Position numbers and translations under genes: made by a program. From Sambucus nigra (Eukaryota > Streptophyta > Magnoliopsida > Dipsacales > Adoxaceae): 64,000 bases of DNA. Below, in pieces: positions 57,006-64,000 of this stretch (its first letter is position 1; each line of letters opens with the position of its first letter). The stretch spans positions 152,191,741 to 152,255,740 of the forward strand of contig OX422221.1 of assembly GCA_949130495.1 (NCBI GenBank), written 5' to 3'. Under the pieces are notes generated by a model. The model was not told the origin of the DNA. It saw only the letters and a program-made list of their open reading frames with translations, and did not search any database.

Positions 57006-57898
57006 GCTTGGAGTGTTTTGCTTCGGGTTTTCTCTACACCTCAAAGAAGAGAAGTATGGGTTTACTTCTACATCCCTCAAAGAAGAAGTTTTGTTTTTGG
57101 CTGTGGCATTCTCATACGGTGAAAGGCACTGAGTGTGGTTGACGGTTGTTCCCTAAAGCTTCATTGGTGCACTCCAAGGTTCCGGTGGATTCCGGGATTG
57201 TCGACTAAGTAGAGGTAGTTACAAGAAGAAGCATCGGGGCTTGAAGGAGTCGAGTCGAGTGTAGTAAGTTATCCATTTTGTAATTGTAATTTCGTACTTA
57301 GTGGACTTAAGGCTAGGGACGTCCGAGGTTTTTTCCTCGTACATCGCGGCGTAGTGGTTGTGAATTTATTTTATCTTGCAAATCATCTAGAACGCATGCT
57401 TAGGATTAAAAGATAAAATATGGTTTAATTCGCAATCATGTTTAAATTGGTGCTATAATTCAATTTGTGTAAAAGTTAAGTTAATTTAATTCAAGTCAGA
57501 AATTTAATTTGTTAAATTTGGTTAGTCCTAATTTGGTAATATTGAAAATATTGTGTAGCCAAATTTTAGGACTTGTGTTAAATTAATTTTGGGCTAAAAT
57601 TAAATTTCTCATAGTTAACATCAAGCGCTATTTTTGTTTGTGAGAAAATCCAAAAATTGGTTTGGGTGAATTTTGTGTGCGTGTTTGTGTTCACCATAAT
57701 TCCCTTATTTAGTTTTAATTTTAATTTTGTTTTTTATAAATTCAAATTTGTGTTTAATTTAATCTTTCATCTTTTTAGGAATAGAAAATCAATAAGTTTT
57801 GGAAAATTAAATTATTGGGTTGAACCATTATTCTGCATTTAAAGGAAATTGATTTTTAAAGTGAAAGATTTAAAAATTGGGGGTCGTTATTTCTAACA
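56235..57898 (+). repeat. 3' LTR of element D
   Basis: 1,664 bp, TGTAAGGACACAAG ... TTTCTAACA, followed by the AAAAC duplication. It carries (TA)n at 56464-56490 and (CA)n(TA)n at 56965-57005, with fewer TTCGAACGA palindromes than the 5' copy. Confidence 0.92.
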
Positions 57899-57903
57899 AA
57901 AAC

Positions 57904-58610
57904 TCCATTGTATTGCCCTCTTCTTCAATGGTTAACTGATATAGGATCTCAACAGGCACCGATCACTTTCTCTTGATTCTTCTTGCCAGTGCTAACCTTT
58001 TAAGGGCATCGACCTGGCTATTGTCTAGCCGAGGGATCCTTTTTAGCTTTACCTCTCTGATGTTCTTCAACATTTCTTTCACCCTTTCCAAGTATTTGGA
58101 TATCCTCTCATCTTTAGCCTCTTACACCCCCAAGATATGATTTACCAACAATCGGGAGTCACTATGAACTATCATCTTTTTAACATTTAATGCTTTGTCA
58201 AGGGAGAGTCCTACTAAAAGGGCCTCATATTCTAACTCATTGTTGGATGCTTTGAAGCTGAATCTCCGAGCATATTGGATGTATATTCTATCTAAGGCTG
58301 ACATAATTAGTCGACTCTTCTTTTTATCTCGCATGAAGAGCTATCTATAAACAGGATCTAAATTATACCTTCTTTTGAGAAGGTTCCTTCATCCACAACT
58401 CCATTCTAAAACAAGCATATTTCTCCTTTGTTGTCAACAATAAGTATCCTTGGTACACTTATCTCGGCCTCAGGTAGGGTTTCGTCTACTTTTTCTAGCT
58501 GATTTGATGGTACCTCAAACTCTTCATTATCAGCCTCGTCCTAAGTAAACTCGATTATAAATTTGGCCAAAGCTTGACCTTTGATGGATATTCTCGGCGT
58601 ATAGATAATA
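57904..58610 (-). pseudogene. Second RNase H of element B
   Basis: Minus-strand landmarks are ARRFSFKASNNELEYEALLV with helix Glu, LVGLSLDKALNVKKMIVHSD with Asp, then LLVNHILGV (58334-58122) and IPRLDNSQ with VDALKRLA-like sequence (57985-58040). The same boxes occur in element A at 8690-8950. The linker to integrase resumes at 50425 beyond element D. Confidence 0.85.
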
Positions 58611-59100
58611 TCAAATTATCCTAGCTCTACCGACCAGGCCATCAACCTACTCAATTTCTTGAGTTTATAGATGACCTGTCTAGGAGGGTATTCAGTGAGG
58701 ACAACCATTGTGTGGGACTGGAAATAGGGTTTGATCTTTCCTGAGTCATGTATCAAGGAATATGCTAACTTTTCCATTTTGGGATACCTCTGCTCGACCC
58801 CCGGAAGAGCCTTAGTGTTAAAGTAGACTGACTTCTGCATCCCATTATCATCTCATACTATTATTGCACTAATAGTTGACTCCTATACAGCCAAATATAA
58901 ATACAACTGCTCTCCCTAAATTGGCCTGGACAATAGCATTGGGTATCCTAATTAAGACTTGAGCTTCTAGAAGGATTTTTTGCATTCGTCGTTCCATTCA
59001 AAGGTTTTCCTCAAATTTTGAAAAGGGGAAGACATTTATCTGTGGCTCTTGATATAAACTTATTCAGCACAACAACTTGTCCAGTTAGCCTCTGAACATA
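58611..59100 (-). pseudogene. RT-linked RNase H of element B
   Basis: The open stretch 58840-58616 reads QKSVYFNTKALPGVEQRY, KMEKLAYSLIHDSGKI, YFQSHTMVVLTEYPPRQ and SRLMAWSVELG. The upstream part at 58900-59090 shows the LNKF.S..TDKCLPFF connection in broken frames. It matches 9191-9770 of element A. Confidence 0.87.
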
Positions 59101-60040
59101 TTTAATGGTTTTAAGGGTCTTCATCTCAATTAAAGCTTTGATCTTTTTAGGATTCACTTCAATCCCTCGCTAATTGACAATGAACCCTAGGAATTTTATC
59201 ATCATTCAATACTCGTCCATTATGTCAAAAGTATTCTCAAGGTCGTCAACATGTATCTCGACCTTGAGGATTTTGGTTAACATGTCATCCACATATACTT
59301 TCATGGCTTTTCTAATTTTCTCCTCAAACATCTTATTCACTAGTCTCTGATAAGTTTCCTCGATATTTTTTGGGCCGGAGGGAATTACCTTGTAGAAATA
59401 TGTGTTTTTATTTGTGATGACTGAGGTCTTCTCAGCATCGGTTGGGTCCATAAATATTGGATTATATCCTAAATAGACATCTACAAAACTCAACAATTCA
59501 TGCCCTGATGTGGTATCTACCATCTGATTAATCCACAGGAGGGGGAAGTTATCTTTTGGAAAATCTTTGTTCAAGCTGGTGAAGTCTACACATATCCTCC
59601 ACTTCCCATTAGGCTTAGGCATAATGACTGCATTAGCCAGCCACTCCGGATAGACCACATCCCTGATAAACTAGGCCTTCTCTAGCTTTTTCACTTCATC
59701 CCTTATTACATCATATTTTTCTCTAGAGTATATTCTCTGCCTCTGTCTAACCGACTTGACTCCTTCATTTACATTCAGTTTGTGGTAGAGATTCTTTGGA
59801 TCAATTTCTCGCATCTCCTCATGAATCCAAGAAAAAATACTTTGCCTCTCCCTCAGTAGCTTGATCATCTCTTCCTTAATTTCTCTCCATACGGCTTTGC
59901 CAATTTGGATAGTTTTTTTCATCTCTTCCCCATTAAGGACGATGGATTCTCCCTCCTCATCATCTTTGCCCTTCTTTAATTTCATCTCGTACCATGGATT
60001 GAGAGTGTCAATGTTGTAGGTGGTGGTCACTCTTTTATGA
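59101..60040 (-). pseudogene. Reverse transcriptase of element B
   Basis: Two adjacent open stretches. The first (60030-59671) reads FSWIHEEMREIDPKNLYHKL and IYSREKYDVIRDEVKKLE. The second (59658-59206) reads MVYPEWLANAVIMPKPNG, WRICVDFTSLNKDFPKDN, FVDVYLGYNPIFM and QRLVNKMFEE, with the catalytic box VYVDDML (both Asp kept, about 59285-59305). Only one in-frame stop near 59668 separates them. This RT is the best-preserved polymerase core in the window. Confidence 0.9.
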
Positions 60041-60720
60041 TCTTATTTTTCTTCAGCCGAGTTAAAGTAGCATTCTCGTTCCTCTACTCCATAGAGAGTC
60101 AAGAATTTTATCATTTGGTGTACAATAGAGAGCACTACCTTAAATTTTTTGAGGGCTACCTTTCACAAGATAATATTATAAGCTGAGTTGACAATTTAAT
60201 CCATTATAAATAAATTTATCTTTTTTATGAGGCACCTCGTACAAGTATTACCCCTGTAAACATCCACCTCATATATCCCCAGGGGCTGGACTTTTTCACC
60301 ACTAAAGATGATCAAAGGTTAGTGATACGAGATGAGCCTCTTCTTACTAATCCCCAACCCTTTGAAGCATTCCCAAAACATTTCATTGGCCGAGCTCCAT
60401 CCATGGATGAGTATTATGGGAATCTCATATCCATGCACTCTTATTGTGATTAACAGAGGGTCATCATGAGGGTCCAGAATCCCCTTGAAGTCCAACCTTG
60501 AGAAACTTATTACCAATGTGTCCATATTAACCTTGTTCCTCTTACCCGACTTGGATTCAACAATAACCAAGTTTACCACTTTTCCTTTTGGGACTGCCTT
60601 AGCCTCTGTAATATGGGATTTTTGGTCGGCCACATCCATGCCCCACCTACCAGGCCACCACATATCATCTTCACCCTTAGTGAGATCGTATGCAGTCGAC
60701 CCTTGGGTAATGGAAATTTT
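60041..60720 (-). pseudogene. Aspartic protease of element B
   Basis: The stretch 60663-60319 reads NKVNMDTLVISFSRLDFKG, VHGYEIPIILIHGWSSAN and WECFKGLGISKKRL. The active-site box is I-H-G-W where element A has V-D-G-G, so the catalytic Asp is lost. The left part (60060-60240) is the decayed AYN.IL..V.L..F..V linker. Confidence 0.8.
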
Positions 60721-62522
60721 GGTGGGAGGTTAGGGTCGGCCTTATCATCTTCATCATCATCCGAGACATCATCATTTTTATTAGCTTAAGCATCCCATCT
60801 GGGCTTCTTATCTCCTCTCTTTCTGGGGTCATCCCTGTGACCCCTGACACTTCTCTTGTTAACATATTTCCTCATCTTTCCCTGCTTCAGCACTTTTCAA
60901 CATCATCTTTAAGAACAAATCACGTATCACAGGTGTGGCTATGATCCCGGTGGAACTCACACCAGTTTCTCTTATCCCTCTTGTGAGGAGGGGCCTTTAT
61001 TTTTTTCGTCCATCTCAGAGACCGATCATCCTTAATCTTATTCAATATCATATCAGGGATAACTATCAAATGAGTGTAGTTAGAGAACTTATCGTCCATC
61101 GACCTCTTCTTTCCTTCCTTTCCTTTGGATTTCTGGGAGTTACTCCCACCAACTCCTTTATCGTCTTCTCCCTTGGCATCCTTGGCCTACTCTTCATTTA
61201 TGACTCTCCTGTTCATGGCCAATAGTTCTACTATGGTTTTTGGAGGATCTTCTGCCAGCTTTCATATGAGATTTTCCTTCTGCAATCCCCCTATAAGGGA
61301 AGTTGTATCAATCCCTTCCCCGTAGTCCTCTACCTCTATATAGTATCTCAGAGACTATTTTTGTCCTACTTGATGTACATCAGATGGGTGGTCTTCTTCC
61401 TAAGTTTTACTCCAAAACAAAAATTGTGGATAAACCTTTCGATCAAATTTTTGAAATTATCAATAGAGTTCTTTGGGAAAGAGGTGTACCGTATATGTGT
61501 ATCCCCAGTAAGGGTGCTTGAAAAAGCTCGGCATCTCATCTCATCATAAACCGAATAGATATCTGCACCCGATTGGTGCATTTCCACATGATGAACTGGG
61601 TTAGTTCTCACATCATATTTTGGGGTGATAACCGGAGGCTTGAACTTGGTTAGGGTCGGGTAGCTTACTATTCTTGCAACGAATGGTGACCCGTCCATTT
61701 AACCCCTCTACAAGGGTCTCAGCTCTTTAAAATATTATCGATTTTATCTTTAAGCCTTTGTATGGAACTATTCCATGGCTCATCGGTTGTAACCACTACT
61801 ACATTACCTCCCTCAGTTGCAATAGCATTATCCCCATCCCCTTCTTTATCAGCTGGGCATTACACAGGTTCTCTGTCATCCGTCCTTTAATGAATGTCTA
61901 CTTATCTTTGTTCCTCAGCTCAACCTTGTGGAGGTCCACGGTCAGCACATCCTTCATTTCCTCTGGATCATTCTCTACCGTGTCACCTAGAGAGTCAGTC
62001 TCATATATCAACAACTAGGTCGAGTCTATCGAATGTTGATCCTGTACTCAACCTATCAACTACTGAAGCCTTAAGATGTCCATCGTAGCTCGGCCACCCA
62101 CTATTTTCCCTACTAATTGGGATTGGAAGTATTGTATCTCTAGAGATCTCGTAAGGCTCCCATTACTAGTCATCATCACAGCATTGGTCATCCTGGTATT
62201 CCTGACCTCATCTCCCCAGGCGCAGTTGCTTAGGGTCAGCCACATCTCTTCATATCTTCTTTTGTGGCATTTCTTTTTGTGGGATCGAGGGTGGTCCCCT
62301 AACTATCGGATATACACTCTCCCCGATGATAGGAGTTATAATCTCCACTACATTACCAGTGTGTCTAGTCATCACGTTTTAGTTGAAAGTAGCTAGCCAC
62401 TTTTGTATTTTTAGCTTGCTAACCATCATTGAGACCAATGCCACTCTAACCTCAGTTATTTCTTACTAAGGAGGCACCTGACTGGAGCTGGGCCAATGCC
62501 TTTGAGTAAAATTAGAAGCCAT
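60721..62522 (-). pseudogene. Gag of element B
   Basis: The start is placed at 62522 (MASNFTQRHWPSSSQVPP). The N-terminal half (62500-61720) is frameshifted. The capsid core (61698-61366) reads FKPPVITPKYDVRTNPVHH, MRCRAFSSTLTGDTHIRYTS, NFKNLIERFIHNFCFG and THLMYIK. The C-terminal part (61330-60850) contains DDRSLRWTKKI, PPHKRDKRNWCEFHRDHSHT and a VLKDDVEK box. It is the same protein as 11471-13302 of A. Confidence 0.85.
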
Positions 62523-62711
62523 CTGTTCCAGCGAATGACCGTAACTAAGGGATGAACGGAAAGAGTTGTATAAGCTGAAGAAATGTTTGGTTAAATTAAC
62601 CAGAGATCTTTCAATGGTGATACATATCCAAACAAGTGTGGAACTGGATCACCACCAGAGAATATGGTGAGGAACAATCGATAAATAGAGGAAGAAGATG
62701 AATAAATCTAC

Positions 62712-62731
62712 CTTCCCATAGATGGCGCCAA
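62712..62731 (-). other. Primer-binding site of element B
   Basis: Minus strand TTGGCGCCATCTATGGGAAG, four bases inside the LTR end GGTATCA. It is the same class of site and the same spacing as in element A. Confidence 0.82.
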
Positions 62732-62735
62732 CTGA

Positions 62736-63617
62736 TGATACCAGATATAGTACCAATAAGTAAATTTGTATGAGCTCAATCCAGAATAGCTTTACAAATG
62801 CAACATAAGTGTTTAAGCAAGTTTATAAATAAAGAAGGAGATGAGGGAACGAGGAAGAAACACTAACATGTAATTTGTTCATCCCTTTGGCCTACTCCAC
62901 TGTGCAGGTGAGTATGAACTTCACTATAAAAATGGGCTCTAATGACCATAGTGATACAATATATATTACTTTATCTCTCTACTGTGATAGCAACAAGGAT
63001 TTTTCTAGGGTTTGAATAATTTGATCCCTTACATTGATGAATAAGATAAGTATATATAGTTCCTAGGGGGTGTACTATACCCCAAGAATGTAATGAGCAT
63101 GTGTAGAATGTTCCTACCAATAAGGTTAAACCACTTATCACTATTTATGTAGATCATGATGATGAAATATTTCCTCACGTCTGATGGAGATCTTTCTATA
63201 ATAGTTTTGTACATGTGGGATCTGCAACCCACACGCACTCTCCCACGCATGACCCAATTCACGCACTCTACCAGCTGTCAACTATTGGCCATCTAGACCA
63301 GTGTGATGATGAATTGTCGAGTTAAATCCTCTGATGGTATAGTAACTGTCATGTTAAATCGAGTCTTCATTCGTCCCCCATCCTCCAGGTGATGGACGAG
63401 GACAAGGGGACTTCAGTTATAAGACCACTAATAAATATATTATTGACCGTGTTCTGAGATGAGGATGAGACCTCTTGTGATGAGCTTGTGGCCGAGGATG
63501 ATTCCCTTCATGTTGGGTCCACAGCCAAGCCATAACTTTATCAAACTGATGGTCTGTCACTAGTCGGCCTTGTCCGAGGGAATCCAGTCTAGGGACGAGG
63601 CTATACTTAGTATATCA
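62736..63617 (-). repeat. 5' LTR of element B
   Basis: 882 bp on the plus strand from TGATACCAG to AGTATATCA. It shares layout and short words with the A LTR (for example GCTCTAATG, CTCTCTACTGTG, GATCCCTTAC). Outside it the sequence switches to a third copy of the family (element C), so the boundary is well supported. No second LTR is present. Confidence 0.82.
63048..63060 (-). promoter_or_regulatory. Putative TATA box of element B
   Basis: Minus strand ACTATATATACTT, in the position equivalent to the TATA box of element A (13791-13803), downstream of a CCCCCTAGGA block that parallels CCCCCAAGCC in A. Confidence 0.5.
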
Positions 63618-64000
63618 TCTCCTATGATAGACAATTTTGCTGCCCTGTATCTCAATTTCTTTCTCTTGGCCTTTGATTTTTGAAGCTCCCCATCTTTGAT
63701 AAATGTGATGAGAGGGTTGTTTCAAGAAGCTCCCAAATTAAAATTCAAACAAAACTCAAGTTTTCCATCCCTGTCCTCGATGATCGATCTTCGTAGTGTC
63801 TCAATTAGGACAGTTATCCTGATTTATATTCTTGTAATCGATGCCAACCTCATTAATGTGTCAACTCGACTGTTGTCAAGCCGAGGGACTTTTTTTACTT
63901 TCACTTCCCTGATGTACGTCGTGACCCTTTTCACCATGGATAAGTATTTGGCCATCTTCTCATCCTTTGCTTCATAAAGTCCTAAAATCTGGTTTACTAC
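63618..64000 (-). pseudogene. Element C: RNase H-integrase linker fragment of a third family member
   Basis: Minus-strand landmarks at 63880-64000 are VVNQILGLYEAKDEKMAKYL and KVPRLDNS, the same boxes as 8625-8846 of A. The part at 63618-63700 matches the linker found at 8480-8560 and 50300-50400. It runs off the window. Since it starts exactly at the outer edge of the B LTR, B probably inserted into C, whose other half would lie in the part lost near 46.7 kb. Confidence 0.78.

Larger units (their letters stand above)
50431..57898 (+). mobile_element. Element D: gag-only Ty1/copia derivative (TR-GAG type)
   Basis: A 7,468-bp element flanked by perfect AAAAC duplications (50426-50430 and 57899-57903). 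The LTRs are 1,908 and 1,664 bp, starting TGTAAGG and ending CCAACA or CTAACA. A primer site follows the left LTR and a purine tract precedes the right one. The 3.9-kb interior encodes a copia-type gag with coiled coil and two zinc knuckles but no protease, integrase or RT. LTR elements that keep only gag have been called TR-GAG and depend on other elements for mobility. Both knuckles here are damaged. Confidence 0.85.
46690..63617 (-). mobile_element. Element B: older relative of element A, left end missing
   Basis: Same design as A: minus-strand gag, protease, RT, two RNase H domains and integrase, with the antisense gene on the plus strand. The 5' LTR (62736-63617) and primer site are intact. 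The left end breaks inside the first exon of the antisense gene and has no 3' LTR. Element D (50431-57898) interrupts it between integrase and the second RNase H. Coding decay is heavier than in A, suggesting greater age. Confidence 0.85.

Noticed and set aside
1..64000. Host protein-coding gene
   Set aside because: Every longer or motif-bearing frame is explained by a mobile element, a repeat or the opposite strand of one. The remaining short frames have no recognisable features.

Overview
This window looks like repeat-dense nuclear DNA of a flowering plant. I recognise no host gene, tRNA or rRNA. Nearly every base can be placed in nested, decayed transposable elements, all of plant-typical kinds: Tat-type and chromovirus-type Ty3/gypsy elements, a Ty1/copia derivative and a CACTA DNA transposon. 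All reading frames carry stops or frameshifts, and all similarity statements are by eye.

Layout. (1) The oldest layer on the left is a minus-strand chromovirus-like Ty3/gypsy element, here 'T'. Its integrase is at 1-384, RNase H and reverse transcriptase (RT) at 14484-15924, and RT start, protease and gag at 19809-20885. T is interrupted by three elements: element A (385-14483), a CACTA transposon (15925-19808, GTA target duplication) and element E (from about 20886). (2) Element A is a full-length minus-strand Tat-type element with 956/998-bp long terminal repeats (LTRs). It has gag, protease, RT, two RNase H domains and a DD35E integrase. It also has a 24-copy array of about 107 bp and an intron-containing gene on the opposite strand. 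(3) Element E is a plus-strand Tat-type element with a 5' LTR, a TGGCGACTCTG primer site, gag, protease, RT, two RNase H domains and integrase. It is split by a 3.3-kb solo LTR (23830-27122) and by L (32735-42738, AATGG duplication). L has 3-kb LTRs and about 3.9 kb of apparently non-coding interior, a LARD-like structure.

(4) Near 46.7 kb the end of E is joined, without a visible 3' LTR, to element B (to 63617), an older relative of A that has lost its left LTR. B is interrupted by D (50431-57898, AAAAC duplication), a copia-type element with gag but no pol. (5) At 63618-64000 a third member of the A/B family (C) begins and runs off the window.

Functionally, the window shows complete retrotransposition domain sets in A, B and E. 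It also shows two apparently non-autonomous types (L, D) and a decayed CACTA transposase locus. The most distinctive signals are the spliced antisense gene shared by A and B, the higher-order tandem array inside A, a long foldback inside the CACTA element, and the LTR-derived interior of L.
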